Origin: Devosia sp. ZB163
GTDB taxonomy: Bacteria; Pseudomonadota; Alphaproteobacteria; Rhizobiales; Devosiaceae
Direction: 5' to 3'
DNA length: 64,000 nucleotides
Assembly (NCBI RefSeq): GCF_028613635.1
Contig: NZ_JAQRMY010000002.1
Location: 1,054,001 to 1,118,000 of the forward strand
The notes below the pieces were generated by a model, which was given only the letters and a program-made list of their open reading frames with translations, was not told the origin of the DNA and made no database searches. The position numbers and the translations under genes are program-made. Shown here one piece after another: positions 45,645 through 56,102 of the stretch; positions within the stretch are counted from its first letter, which is position 1; each line of letters opens with the position of its first letter.

Positions 45645-48293
45645 ATGGCTACAAAGCGTATGCTGGTGGATGCCATCCACCCGGAAGAGACACGGATCGT
45701 CGTTACCAACGGTAACAAGCTCGAAGAATTCGATTTCGAATCCGCCACGAGGCGGCAGCTCAGGGGTAATATCTATCTCGCCAAGGTGACGCGCGTGGAG
45801 CCCTCGCTCCAGGCAGCCTTCATCGAGTACGGCGGGAACCGCCACGGCTTCCTGGCCTTCTCGGAAATCCATCCCGACTACTACCAGATCCCGATCGCCG
45901 ATCGCGAAGCCCTGCTGCGCGACGAAGAAGATCACGACGACGATGATCACGATCAGGCCTCTGCGCCGGCCGAGGCTGGTGCCGAGGACGATTCGCAGTC
46001 GACCGACGCCGAAGAAGGCGACGAGGCCAGTCACATCGAGCAGGCGCCCGCCAACAACGAGCCGGTCGAGAGCATCGGTGGTGGTGACGCGCTCGAGGAC
46101 GCGCAGGAACGCCGCCGTCCAGCGCCCCGGCGTCACGACTACAAGATCCAGGAAGTGATCAAGCGCCGGCAGGTCATGCTGGTGCAGGTCGTCAAGGAAG
46201 AGCGCGGCAACAAGGGCGCGGCTCTCACCACCTACCTGTCGCTCGCCGGTCGCTATTCCGTGCTGATGCCGAACACCGCCCGTGGCGGCGGCATCTCGCG
46301 CAAGATCACGAACGCCGCGGACCGCAAGCGCCTCAAGGAGATCGTCGGAGACCTCGAAGTCCCCCAGGGTCAGGGCATCATCCTGCGTACCGCGGGCGCC
46401 TCGCGCACCAAGGCCGAGGTCAAGCGCGACTTCGAGTACCTGCAGCGCCTGTGGGAGAACGTCCGCACCCTGACTCTCAAGTCGCAGGCGCCCTGCCTCG
46501 TCTATGAGGAAGGCTCACTCATCAAGCGCACCATCCGCGATCTCTATTCAAAGGAGATCGACGAGCTGCTCGTGGCCGGCGACGACGCCTACCGCGAGGC
46601 CAAGGACTTCATGCGCATGATCATGCCGAGCCACGCCAAGAACGTGCAGCTCTACAAGGAAGATGCTCCGCTCTTCTCCAAGTATGGCGCGGAGAACCAG
46701 CTCGACCAGATGTTCTCGCCGCAGGTCACGTTGCCTTCCGGTGGCTACCTTGTGATCAACCCCACCGAAGCACTCGTCTCCATCGACGTGAACTCCGGCC
46801 GGGCGACCAAGGAGCACAACATCGAGGACACGGCGCTCCAGACCAACCTCGAGGCGGCGGAGGAAGTCTCCCGCCAGCTGAGGTTGCGCGACCTCGCCGG
46901 CCTGATCGTCATCGACTTTATCGACATGGTCGAGAACCGCTCCAACCGCGCGGTCGAGCGCAAGCTCAAGGAATGCCTGAAGAACGATCGCGCCCGCATC
47001 CAGGTGGGCCGCATCTCGCACTTCGGCCTGCTCGAAATGAGCCGCCAGCGAATCCGCTTCGGTGTCGTCGAGAGTTCGACGCACAAGTGCCCGACCTGTA
47101 GCGGCACCGGCCTCGTTCGCTCGGTCGAGAGCCTTGCGCTCATGGTCATGCGCAATGTGGAGGATCACGTCCTCCGCAAGCCTGGCCAGTCGATCAACGT
47201 CCGCGTCCCGACCGACGTCGCGCTCTACATCCTTAACTCCAAGCGCGGCACGCTGAACGCGCTCGAAGCCAAGTACAACCTCTCCGTCACCATCGTCGCC
47301 GACGATCACGTCGGTCCGTCCCACTACGCTATCGAGCGCGGCGAAACCCGCGTCATCGACCGCGTCGAAACTGCCGGCACCCACGTCCGCGTCGACACTG
47401 CGACGCTGGCCGAGGACGCCGAGCTCGACGCCGCGATCGAGGATGAAGAGGAAGAGGACGAGGCCCAGGGCGAACGCCCGGCGCGCGCCGAGGATGGCGA
47501 GCGCGGAGGTCGTCGTCGCCGTCGCCGCCGTCGTGGTGGCGAGCGCGGCGAGGAACGTCCCCAGCAACAGCAGCGCAAGCCTGCCGAAGCCGCAGCCCCC
47601 TCTGACGAGGAAAGCGATGAGGACGAGGACGAGGCTGCCGATCGTTCGACCGCCGAAGTCGGCGCCGATGGCGAACCCCGCCGCCGCCGCCGTCGCGGCC
47701 GTCGCGGTGGTCGCCGCAACCGCCGCAACGAGGATGGCACGCCGCAGTCCGAGACGGCCGAGGCCGATGCACCCGCCGCTGAGGTGGTCGCCGAGGTCGC
47801 CGTCGTCGCTCCGGTCGAGGTCGTCACCGAGGCTGCAGAAGTCCCGGCCGAGGTCGCCGAAGCCCCTGCCGAGAAGCCCAAGCGTGGCCGCCGGAAGAAG
47901 GCAGAGCCCGTAGCCAAGGAGGCTCCGCCGGCGGTAGCCGAAGCCGCACCGGCAGTTGTCGAGGCTGCTCCGGCGCCCGAGGCAGAAGCTCCGGCCGAGG
48001 CTCCCGCCGAAAAGCCCAAGCGCACCCGCGCCCGCAAGCCCAAGGCCGCTCCGGCCGAGGAAACGGCGGCGGCCCCAGCCCCCACGGCAGAGGAAGCTGC
48101 TCCTGCGGCGGTGGAAGCTGCCCCCGCTGCCGAGCCGGCAGCCGCGAAGGCCCCGAGCCGTCGCGCCAAGAAGCAGATCCCCGAGGGCGAGATCCTCGTG
48201 AGTTCGACCGCTGCGGACGAAGAGAAGCCGGCCGAAGAGGCCAAGCCCAAGAAGGCCGGCTGGTGGCAGCGCCGCCTCGGCCTCGGCGGCTAA
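45645..48293 (+). CDS. rne: Ribonuclease E
   Basis: An 882-residue endoribonuclease, core of the RNA degradosome. The S1 domain (about residues 35-200) is interrupted by an acidic insert at 93-164, a usual alphaproteobacterial trait. Catalytic aspartates are D381 (SIDVNSGR) and D424 (VIDFIDM), and the zinc-link is CPTC (482-485). From about 600 a disordered tail alternates Arg-rich blocks (RRRRRRRRGGERGE type) with Ala/Pro/Glu repeats, expected to hold RNA and partner proteins. GGAG lies 9 bases before the ATG. A strong terminator follows. Confidence 0.96.
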   Translation: MATKRMLVDAIHPEETRIVVTNGNKLEEFDFESATRRQLRGNIYLAKVTRVEPSLQAAFIEYGGNRHGFLAFSEIHPDYYQIPIADREALLRDEEDHDDDDHDQASAPAEAGAEDDSQSTDAEEGDEASHIEQAPANNEPVESIGGGDALEDAQERRRPAPRRHDYKIQEVIKRRQVMLVQVVKEERGNKGAALTTYLSLAGRYSVLMPNTARGGGISRKITNAADRKRLKEIVGDLEVPQGQGIILRTAGASRTKAEVKRDFEYLQRLWENVRTLTLKSQAPCLVYEEGSLIKRTIRDLYSKEIDELLVAGDDAYREAKDFMRMIMPSHAKNVQLYKEDAPLFSKYGAENQLDQMFSPQVTLPSGGYLVINPTEALVSIDVNSGRATKEHNIEDTALQTNLEAAEEVSRQLRLRDLAGLIVIDFIDMVENRSNRAVERKLKECLKNDRARIQVGRISHFGLLEMSRQRIRFGVVESSTHKCPTCSGTGLVRSVESLALMVMRNVEDHVLRKPGQSINVRVPTDVALYILNSKRGTLNALEAKYNLSVTIVADDHVGPSHYAIERGETRVIDRVETAGTHVRVDTATLAEDAELDAAIEDEEEEDEAQGERPARAEDGERGGRRRRRRRRGGERGEERPQQQQRKPAEAAAPSDEESDEDEDEAADRSTAEVGADGEPRRRRRRGRRGGRRNRRNEDGTPQSETAEADAPAAEVVAEVAVVAPVEVVTEAAEVPAEVAEAPAEKPKRGRRKKAEPVAKEAPPAVAEAAPAVVEAAPAPEAEAPAEAPAEKPKRTRARKPKAAPAEETAAAPAPTAEEAAPAAVEAAPAAEPAAAKAPSRRAKKQIPEGEILVSSTAADEEKPAEEAKPKKAGWWQRRLGLGG

Positions 48294-48303
48294 GGCAGAA
48301 AAC

Positions 48304-48335
48304 AAGGGCGGGATCAGATCCCGCCCTTCTTCTTT
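48304..48335 (+). terminator. Intrinsic terminator after rne
   Basis: AAGGGCGGGAT / ATCCCGCCCTT is a perfect 11-base-pair stem with a 3-base loop, followed by CTTCTTT, 10 bases after the rne stop. The convergent acetyltransferase gene ends a few bases beyond. Confidence 0.85.
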
Positions 48336-48341
48336 CCGGGT

Positions 48342-48851
48342 CTAGAGTCTCCGCCTGTGCCGATAGACCAGATCCTCGGGATCCTGCTTGGCTGCCCCGG
48401 GGTCCCGCACCGCCCCGAGCCGCTCCGCCACGGCGATTGACCGGACGTTGGCCGGATCGAAATAGCTGACCAGCGTCGGCAACCCCAGCGTTCCGAACGC
48501 CCAGTCGCGCAATGCAGCTGCCGCTTCCGTGGCGTAGCCGAGCCCCTCGAACCCATCGTAAAGCAGCCAGCCCAGTTCTTTTTCGGGAAAGAGCGGACCG
48601 TGGTTGATCCCCACTTGTCCGACACAGACACCGTCGGCCACCCGCTCGATCATCAGCGCCCCGTGGCCGAACAGCTCCCAGCACGCGATATCGTGGCAGA
48701 ACACCCCCCATGCCGCCCGCGTGTCGAACGGCCCACCCATCCCCGCCGATCGCGGCGAAGCCATCAGCACGCGATAGGCCTCGAAATCCGCCTCGACCGG
48801 CGGCCGCAACACCAGTCGGTCGGTACGGAGCGTGGGGAGGCTGCCGCTCAC
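48342..48851 (-). CDS. GNAT-family N-acetyltransferase, RimJ/RimL type
   Basis: A 169-residue acetyltransferase. It opens TLRTDRLVLRPPVEADFEAY, the usual RimJ-type start, and has the acetyl-CoA-binding region GLGYATEAAAALRDWAF and the SYFDPANVRSIAVAERLGA motif. Start is GTG (48849-48851), overlapping the stop of the aminotransferase gene by 4 bases (GTGA), so it is cotranscribed. The substrate (protein N-terminus or small molecule) is not predictable. Confidence 0.85.
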   Translation of the reverse strand: MSGSLPTLRTDRLVLRPPVEADFEAYRVLMASPRSAGMGGPFDTRAAWGVFCHDIACWELFGHGALMIERVADGVCVGQVGINHGPLFPEKELGWLLYDGFEGLGYATEAAAALRDWAFGTLGLPTLVSYFDPANVRSIAVAERLGAVRDPGAAKQDPEDLVYRHRRRL

Positions 48852-50002
48852 CGCCGCCTCAGGAAATCGCCGATCCGGTTCAGGCCCTCGTCGATCGTCG
48901 CGCGCGTTCCGGCATAGGAGAACCGCACGAAGCGATTGCCGTTCAGCCGGTCGAAGTCGATCCCCGGCGTCGCGGCAACCCCGACCTCGTCCAGCATCTG
49001 GATGCAGAAGCTCAGCGAGTCGTTGGTGTAGCGGGAGAAATCGACATAGGCGTAGAAAGCCCCGTCGCCCTCGCTCGCCGCCGCCAGCCCGAACTGCGCC
49101 AGCCCCTCGGCCAGTGCGTGCCGGTTGATCGCATACTGCGCCTTCTGCGCCTCGGAATAGTCGCGCTCACCCAACGCCACGCGTCCCGCCACCTGGCTTA
49201 GCGTCGGCGCCGCGATGAACAGGTTCTGCTGCAGGATATTGGTGCGCCGGTTCAGTTCCTCCGGCAGCACCATCCAGCCGATGCGCCAGCCGGTCATGCA
49301 GTAGTACTTGGAGAAGCTGTTGATGATGATGGCATCGCGCGTGAACTCGAGCGCCGACACCGAGGGCGCCCGATAGTCGAGCCCGTGATAGATCTCATCC
49401 GAGATGAACCGCACGCCCAGCCGCGCACAAGTCTCGACAATCTCGCGCAGCGCTTCCCTTGTCACCGCAGCCCCGGTCGGGTTCGCTGGCGAGGCGAACA
49501 GCAGCCCGTCGAATTTCTCCCGGGCGTAGGCAGCCTCGATGTCGGCCGCGCTCAGCCGCCAGCCGGCCGCCGCGGTGACGGGGATCTCCACCGCCTCCAT
49601 GCCCAGCCCGTCGAGCGTGTTGAGATAGGCAGGATAGCCCGGCCGCGTCACTGCGATCTTCGCCCCGCGCCCGAATGCCGCAAGAAACGCGAGGATGAAG
49701 CCCGACGACGAACCCATTGTCACGACGACGCTTTCCGGGTCCGCCTCGACTGAATGCTGGCCCTGGTAGTAGTCCGCCAGCGCCCGTCGCAGCTCGATCT
49801 GCCCGGCCGAATGCGTGTAGTGCTGCGGCAGCTCGAGCGCCGCCGCCACCGCCTCCCGCACCTTCGGCGCGGGCGGTGCACCCGGCTCGCCCGACTCCAT
49901 GTGCATGATGCTGCGCCCCGCGGCTTCCGCTGCCTTGGAGCGCGCCGTGATCTCCATCACGTAGAAGGGCCTGAGGCCCGTGAGTTTCTCGTCGCCTTGC
50001 AT
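48848..50002 (-). CDS. PLP-dependent aminotransferase, class I/II
   Basis: A 384-residue aspartate-aminotransferase-fold enzyme. The PLP lysine lies in NSFSKYYCMTGWRIGW, with SPANPTGA and SDEIYHGL contributing cofactor contacts, and the arginine FVRFSYAG binds the substrate carboxylate. I start at 50000-50002 (MQGDEKLTGLRP); a longer frame of 12 codons exists, and the ribosome-binding site is weak for both. The amino-acid substrate is undetermined. Confidence 0.87.
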   Translation of the reverse strand: MQGDEKLTGLRPFYVMEITARSKAAEAAGRSIMHMESGEPGAPPAPKVREAVAAALELPQHYTHSAGQIELRRALADYYQGQHSVEADPESVVVTMGSSSGFILAFLAAFGRGAKIAVTRPGYPAYLNTLDGLGMEAVEIPVTAAAGWRLSAADIEAAYAREKFDGLLFASPANPTGAAVTREALREIVETCARLGVRFISDEIYHGLDYRAPSVSALEFTRDAIIINSFSKYYCMTGWRIGWMVLPEELNRRTNILQQNLFIAAPTLSQVAGRVALGERDYSEAQKAQYAINRHALAEGLAQFGLAAASEGDGAFYAYVDFSRYTNDSLSFCIQMLDEVGVAATPGIDFDRLNGNRFVRFSYAGTRATIDEGLNRIGDFLRRR

Positions 50003-50128
50003 GCCGCCTTGGCTACGGGAAACGCTTCCGCCGCTCAACTAGAATTGAACCAGCGCCTGCCGTCTCAATGGCAAATTCACTCCAGTCTGCTAAGCAGGCA
50101 CGAAACCGCGCCGCCTCACGGAGTATCT

Positions 50129-51055
50129 ATGTCTCGCCTCACCACCGTCCTCGTCCTGCTCGCTGGCGCCCTTGCCGGGGGGCTTGCCGTCTCGGTGGCA
50201 ACACGGCCGTCCGTCGATGAGGCCAGGGTCCGCAGCATCGCTGAGGAGGTGGCGGCCAAGTCGGCTCCCGCCGGCGGCCTGACCCAGACGGCGGTCGAAA
50301 CGATCGTCGCCGACCTCATCGCGCGCCAGCCCCGGCAGGATCTTCCCCCGTCTGCCGCCGGTGTGGACGCCGCGACCATCAATCCGATGATCGAAGACTA
50401 CCTGCTCGGCAATCCCAAGATCCTGCAGCGCGTCTCCGCGGCCCTCGACGCCGAACTCAAGTCCGAGCGGACTGCCGAGAACAAGGTCGCGCTCACCGAA
50501 CTCCAGCCGGTCCTCTACGAGGCCGAGAACCAGATCGTCCTGGGCAATCCCGAGGGTGATGTCACGCTCGTCGAACTGTTCGACTACAACTGCGGCTATT
50601 GCCGCCAGTCGCTGCCCGACATCGCCGCCCTGCTCGACGAGGACAAGAACCTCAGGATCATCCTCAAGGAATTCCCGATCCTCTCGCAGGCCTCCATCGA
50701 TGCAGCCCGCATCGCGGTGCAGGTCGCCGACACCGATGTCGACTACTGGGAGTTCCATCACGCGCTGTTCACCGGTCGTGGCCAGGTCGACAAGGCCGCC
50801 GCGCTCAAGGCCGCCAGCGACCTCGGCCTCAACCCGATCACGCTCGAGCTTGGCATGAAGTCCCCCCGGGTCGATGAAGTACTCCAGCAGAGCTACCGGA
50901 TCGCCGACCGCCTCGGCATCTCGGGAACCCCCACCTTCATCATCGGCGACGAGATCATCCCGGGTGCCATCGGCATCGACGGCCTCAGGGAGCGCATCAC
51001 CAATATGCGCGCCTGCGGTGCTTCCTCCTGCCCCGCGCCGGGCCAGCCCGGATAG
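50129..51055 (+). CDS. DsbA-family thiol-disulfide oxidoreductase
   Basis: A 308-residue envelope protein with an N-terminal signal-anchor (residues 4-24), a helical N-terminal region like those of BdbD/ScsC-type proteins, and a thioredoxin-fold domain with the CGYC active site (C155, C158) and the cis-proline loop GTPTF. Likely oxidises or isomerises disulfides in periplasmic proteins. GGAG lies 7 bases before the ATG. It leads a run of plus-strand genes into aroQ; a hairpin CTCTCCCC / GGGGAGAG (51080-51117) in the gap may end or process its transcript. Confidence 0.88.
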   Translation: MSRLTTVLVLLAGALAGGLAVSVATRPSVDEARVRSIAEEVAAKSAPAGGLTQTAVETIVADLIARQPRQDLPPSAAGVDAATINPMIEDYLLGNPKILQRVSAALDAELKSERTAENKVALTELQPVLYEAENQIVLGNPEGDVTLVELFDYNCGYCRQSLPDIAALLDEDKNLRIILKEFPILSQASIDAARIAVQVADTDVDYWEFHHALFTGRGQVDKAAALKAASDLGLNPITLELGMKSPRVDEVLQQSYRIADRLGISGTPTFIIGDEIIPGAIGIDGLRERITNMRACGASSCPAPGQPG

Positions 51056-51205
51056 TCCCGGAGCGCCCTGCATCATTCTCTCTCCCCACGGCCGCTGGCC
51101 TCGTGTCGGGGGGAGAGGCCAAGTCGCCGTAAATCCGCCCTTTTTCGTGCATTACTCCGCGCCGCGCTTGCGCCCGCTGGGGGGGCGGTGCAAAAGGCAC
51201 GGACC

Positions 51206-51640
51206 ATGGCTCACCGCGTACTGCTCCTCAACGGCCCGAACCTCAACATGCTCGGCATCCGCGAGCCTGCAACCTACGGTTCGCAGACCCTCGCCGACAT
51301 CGAGAAACAGGTAATCGACGAAGGCAAGTCCCTCGGCATCGAGGTCACCTGCAAGCAGTCGAACATCGAAGGCGAGCTCGTTACCTACATCCAGCAGGCG
51401 CTGGGCAACTTCGACGCCATCGTTATCAATCCCGGCGCCTACACGCACACGTCGGTCGCCATTCACGACGCCTTCCGGGCCGTCGGTTTGCCGGTGATCG
51501 AAGTCCACCTTTCCAACATCTATACCCGTGAGGCCTTCCGCCATCACTCCTACGTCTCACCGGTGGCGATGGGGGTGATTTGCGGTCTGGGTGCTACCGG
51601 ATATAGGCTGGCCCTCCGCGCACTGGCCGAAAAACTATAA
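51206..51640 (+). CDS. aroQ: 3-dehydroquinate dehydratase, type II
   Basis: A 144-residue shikimate-pathway enzyme, converting 3-dehydroquinate to 3-dehydroshikimate. Family motifs LLLNGPNLNMLGIREPATYG (catalytic Tyr24 and Arg19), NPGAYTHTS and EVHLSNIYTREAFRHHSY are intact. The start at 51206 (MAHRVLL) is chosen over an upstream codon six residues earlier. It precedes accB by 10 bases, an order often seen in alphaproteobacteria. Confidence 0.95.
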   Translation: MAHRVLLLNGPNLNMLGIREPATYGSQTLADIEKQVIDEGKSLGIEVTCKQSNIEGELVTYIQQALGNFDAIVINPGAYTHTSVAIHDAFRAVGLPVIEVHLSNIYTREAFRHHSYVSPVAMGVICGLGATGYRLALRALAEKL

Positions 51641-51650
51641 GAGGCAGAAC

Positions 51651-52142
51651 ATGACCAAGGCGTCCCCGAATGCCGATCAGGAACTGATCGAGGCCATTGC
51701 CAAGCTGCTCAACGAGCAGAACCTGGCGGAGATCGAGATCGAGCGCGACGACCTCCGCGTCCGCGTCACCCGTTCGTACGCCACCCAGGCCGTGCAGCAG
51801 GTCGCCGTTCCTGCCTACGCCCCGGCCGCGCCCATGCCGCCGACTCCGACCGTTCCAGCCGGCGCAGCGGCAACCGCTGCCCCCACGGCCGATGACCTCG
51901 CCTCCAACCCGGGCACGCTCACGTCCCCCATGGTCGGGACTGCCTATCTGTCCCCCGAGCCCGGCAAGCCCCCGTTCATCAGCGTCGGCGCCCGCGTCTC
52001 GGAAGGCCAGACCGTCCTCATCATCGAAGCGATGAAGACCATGAACCAGATTCCGGCGCATCGCTCGGGGACCATCACCCGCATCCTCGTCGAGGACGCA
52101 TCGCCGGTCGAATACGGCCAGCCGCTCGTCGTTATCGAGTAA
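51651..52142 (+). CDS. accB: Acetyl-CoA carboxylase biotin carboxyl carrier protein
   Basis: A 163-residue carrier. The N-terminal region is followed by a Pro/Ala linker (about residues 56-82) and the biotinyl domain with EAMKTMN, biotin on Lys129. The thumb segment typical of AccB (SPMVGTAYLSPEPGKPPF) is present. GAGGCAG precedes the ATG. It lies 6 bases before accC. Confidence 0.95.
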   Translation: MTKASPNADQELIEAIAKLLNEQNLAEIEIERDDLRVRVTRSYATQAVQQVAVPAYAPAAPMPPTPTVPAGAAATAAPTADDLASNPGTLTSPMVGTAYLSPEPGKPPFISVGARVSEGQTVLIIEAMKTMNQIPAHRSGTITRILVEDASPVEYGQPLVVIE

Positions 52143-52148
52143 TCAGGC

Positions 52149-53495
<1,347 letters not shown>

Positions 53496-53520
53496 TCAGG
53501 GCCTGAATAGTAAACGAATT

Positions 53521-53548
53521 CTGAATGGGCGTCCCAGCGCCCGTTCAG
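53521..53548 (+). terminator. Hairpin after accC, possible terminator
   Basis: CTGAATGGGCG / CGCCCGTTCAG forms an 11-base-pair stem with one G-T pair and a 6-base loop, 25 bases after accC. The following ACGACTTCTGG is poor in T, so termination would be partial. Confidence 0.4.
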
Positions 53549-53588
53549 ACGACTTCTGGCATGGTCCCCGCAACAGTAGGGGTTTGCC

Positions 53589-53690
53589 ATGACACACTTC
53601 ATCGATTACCTCGACGCCATCGTCATCATGCTGCCGGTCGTGCTCGCTGCCATCAGCCTGCCGCTTCTGGTGCGCTTCGTCGTCCGCTGA
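53589..53690 (+). CDS. Putative 33-residue single-span membrane protein
   Basis: A short frame MTHFIDYLDAIVIMLPVV... ending LVRFVVR, with one hydrophobic segment of about 21 residues. GTAGGGG lies 6-7 bases before the ATG, and it stands alone after the accC hairpin. No family is recognised and such short frames can occur by chance; composition and the ribosome-binding site favour a real gene. Confidence 0.4.
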   Translation: MTHFIDYLDAIVIMLPVVLAAISLPLLVRFVVR

Positions 53691-53692
53691 CT

Positions 53693-54646
53693 TCAGCCAC
53701 CCAGGCTATTGAGCCAACCCAGCATCTCACCCCGATAGCGCTCGGGGTTCTCCTTGAACGACCGCAAATGCTGCGCATTCGTTCGGACATAGGTGGTCGG
53801 CGCGGTCCGCTTGGCCGCCAACCGGTCGCTGATGGTCACCGGCACAAGGCTGTCAGTCGCTCCATGGGCGAGGAACAGCGGTCCTGGGAAATCCGCCACC
53901 GCACCCAGGCTGACCGCTCCACTCAGGCTTGCTCCCCGATAGGCATCGAATACCGCCACGCCTGCACTTGCGAGCGTGTGGGCGAACGGCAGCGCCCGTG
54001 CGCCCAGCTTGTCCGCTACCAGTTCCACGAAGTCGAGCGCCGGGGCATCGAGGGCGAGCGCCACGACCTTGTCGGCCTTCTCCGAATGCATGAGGAACTG
54101 CCCGGCGATCGCCCCTCCCATCGACTCCGCGACGAGGATGATGCCCGGCGCTCCGCGATCGACCATCCAGCCTACCGCTGCATCGACGTCGCGCCACTCG
54201 TTCATCCCGAAGCTGTAGAGGGCGCGCTCCTCACCCGGTGCACCGCGATCGTTGCGATAGGTGATCATCAGCGTCGGCACGTCGGCCTCATGGAGGATCG
54301 CCAACTGCCTGTAGCCATTCTCCCGGATGCCACCGATGCCGTGCACGTAGACGGCCCAGGGCCCATCCATGTTCGCCGCCGGCACGAACCAGGCCTCGGC
54401 GGGGCCAAGTTCCGTATCGATGCTCACAGTCTCGAACGGCAGCCCGAGTGCCGCCTGCGGATCACCGCGATAGCCCAGCTCGAACGGATCCTGCGGCGGG
54501 TCCGGATTGTTGTAGCCGGCCCAGTCGACCCCGCCCGGTGTCAGCAGGTGGTTGAGCACCGCCGACGTCCCGATTGCGCCGGCCGCGACATAGACAGCCA
54601 CCAGCACCACGACGCCAATGCCGATCCACCTGACCCATTCATTCAT
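53693..54646 (-). CDS. Membrane-anchored alpha/beta hydrolase
   Basis: A 317-residue protein with an N-terminal transmembrane helix (residues 5-30) followed by an alpha/beta hydrolase fold. The nucleophile elbow is AESMGG (Ser175), with Asp265 (HGATDSLVP) and His293 (AQHLRSF) completing a likely triad, and HGIGG forms the oxyanion region. Serine peptidase or lipid esterase activity is possible; the substrate is unknown. Start at 54644-54646 (MNEWVRW). Confidence 0.82.
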   Translation of the reverse strand: MNEWVRWIGIGVVVLVAVYVAAGAIGTSAVLNHLLTPGGVDWAGYNNPDPPQDPFELGYRGDPQAALGLPFETVSIDTELGPAEAWFVPAANMDGPWAVYVHGIGGIRENGYRQLAILHEADVPTLMITYRNDRGAPGEERALYSFGMNEWRDVDAAVGWMVDRGAPGIILVAESMGGAIAGQFLMHSEKADKVVALALDAPALDFVELVADKLGARALPFAHTLASAGVAVFDAYRGASLSGAVSLGAVADFPGPLFLAHGATDSLVPVTISDRLAAKRTAPTTYVRTNAQHLRSFKENPERYRGEMLGWLNSLGG

Positions 54647-54741
54647 CGGAGGTCCCCTTGGCCCGACCATGACCCGAACAGCACGGGGACGACAAGCACC
54701 CGGCCGTTGTTTCGCCGGACGCGGAGGCTCATATTCACCCC

Positions 54742-55371
54742 ATGTCCCGCAAGACCGACCCGTTCGCTATCGACCTGACGCCTGAGCTCATTGTCCGGGC
54801 CTACCAGGCGGGCATTTTTCCCATGGCGGAGGACGCAGACTCGCCGGACCTGTTCTGGGTCAGTCCGCAGAAGCGCGGCGTCATTCCGCTGGACAAGTTC
54901 CACATCTCGCGCACCCTCAGGAAAACCCTGCGCACCCACCCCTATCAGATCAAGGTCGACACCGATCTCGCCGCGGTCATCGAGGGCTGCGCCACCTCAG
55001 GCGTCGATCGCGAGACGACCTGGATCAACCCCGAGATCCGCCGCCTCTACGGCGCGCTGTTCGATCGGGGCATGGTGCATACCGTCGAGGTCTGGGACGG
55101 CCCAGACCTCGTTGGCGGCCTCTACGGAGTGTCTCTCGGCGCCGCCTTCTTCGGCGAGTCGATGTTCCACCGGAAGACCGACTGCTCCAAGATTGCCATG
55201 GCGCATTTGCTGCAGCGCCTCGTCGCCGGCGGCTACCGCCTGCTCGACACCCAATTCGTCACGGATCACCTGCGCACCTTCGGCGGCATCGAGATTGCGC
55301 GCGAGGAGTATGAGGCGCGCCTGGCCGAAGCTCTGAAACACAAGGGCGATTATTTCGCATGCGACCGCTAG
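54742..55371 (+). CDS. aat: Leucyl/phenylalanyl-tRNA--protein transferase
   Basis: A 209-residue enzyme that adds Leu or Phe to proteins with N-terminal Lys or Arg, sending them to ClpAP by the N-end rule. Motifs: AYQAGIFPMAEDADSPDLFW, GLYGVSLGAAFFGESMF and LLDTQFVTDHLRTFGG. Complete. Its last 13 bases overlap the phosphotransferase gene that follows. Confidence 0.95.
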   Translation: MSRKTDPFAIDLTPELIVRAYQAGIFPMAEDADSPDLFWVSPQKRGVIPLDKFHISRTLRKTLRTHPYQIKVDTDLAAVIEGCATSGVDRETTWINPEIRRLYGALFDRGMVHTVEVWDGPDLVGGLYGVSLGAAFFGESMFHRKTDCSKIAMAHLLQRLVAGGYRLLDTQFVTDHLRTFGGIEIAREEYEARLAEALKHKGDYFACDR

Positions 55372-56102
55372 AGCTGCCGCCCGGCTGGGTGAAGGGCCTG
55401 ACGCTGACACCGCAGACGGTCGGCAAGTCCGGTGCCTTGGTGTACCGGGCGGGCGACAGCCTCTTCATCAAGTCGGAGCCGATCTCGCACCTCACAGAGC
55501 TGCCGGGCGAGATCGATCGGCTGCGCTGGCTGCATGGCACCGGGCTGCCCTGCCCCGAGGTCATCGATGTCGCCGACCATGCCGGCCGGCATTGGCTGTT
55601 GATGACTGCGGTGCCGGGTCGCGACCTCTCCTCGACTTCGGGGGTGCCGGCCGAAGTCGCCGTCCCGCTCGTCGCTGGGGCGCTGCGACAACTGCATGCT
55701 CTGGACCCGGCGCGTTGCCCGTTCGACCACCGGGCCAGCATCCGCGTCGCCAGCGCCTCTGCCCGCTACGAGGCAGGCCTCTATGATGGTGAAGACCCCG
55801 AAAACGGCCCGACAGCCCACGCGAGGCTCATCGGCAACGTGCCGACGACCGAGGACCTCGTAGTCACGCATGGAGACGCGTGCTTTCCGAACTTCATGGC
55901 CGATGGCAACCGATTCACCGGCTTCATCGATTGCGGCCGGCTCGGGGTAGCCGACCGCCACCAGGACCTGGCCCTGGCCTGCCGCAGCCTCGAGCGGAAC
56001 TATGGCGCGGCATCGATCCCGGCGTTCCTTGCCGCCTACGAGATCACGGAACCCGACGAGACGAAGCTCGACTGGTACAGGCTGCTCGACGAGTTCTTCT
56101 AG
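55359..56102 (+). CDS. APH(3')-like aminoglycoside phosphotransferase
   Basis: A 247-residue kinase of the aminoglycoside-phosphotransferase fold. The catalytic HGDACFPNF motif has Asp173, the metal-binding [15 protein letters not shown] has Asp191, and the end YRLLDEFF is the conserved C-terminus of APH(3') enzymes. An N-terminal ATP-binding lobe with GKSGALVYR and LFIKSE is present. It is a little shorter than the usual 255-270. Kanamycin/neomycin phosphorylation is inferred from family only; a housekeeping kinase is possible. It overlaps aat by 13 bases and converges on the SDR gene with a 4-base overlap. Confidence 0.85.
   Translation: MRPLELPPGWVKGLTLTPQTVGKSGALVYRAGDSLFIKSEPISHLTELPGEIDRLRWLHGTGLPCPEVIDVADHAGRHWLLMTAVPGRDLSSTSGVPAEVAVPLVAGALRQLHALDPARCPFDHRASIRVASASARYEAGLYDGEDPENGPTAHARLIGNVPTTEDLVVTHGDACFPNFMADGNRFTGFIDCGRLGVADRHQDLALACRSLERNYGAASIPAFLAAYEITEPDETKLDWYRLLDEFF

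Noticed and set aside
45413-45715. 100-codon frame overlapping the rne start
   Set aside because: No protein features and it runs 71 bases into rne in another frame; kept only as a possible leader ORF in the findings.
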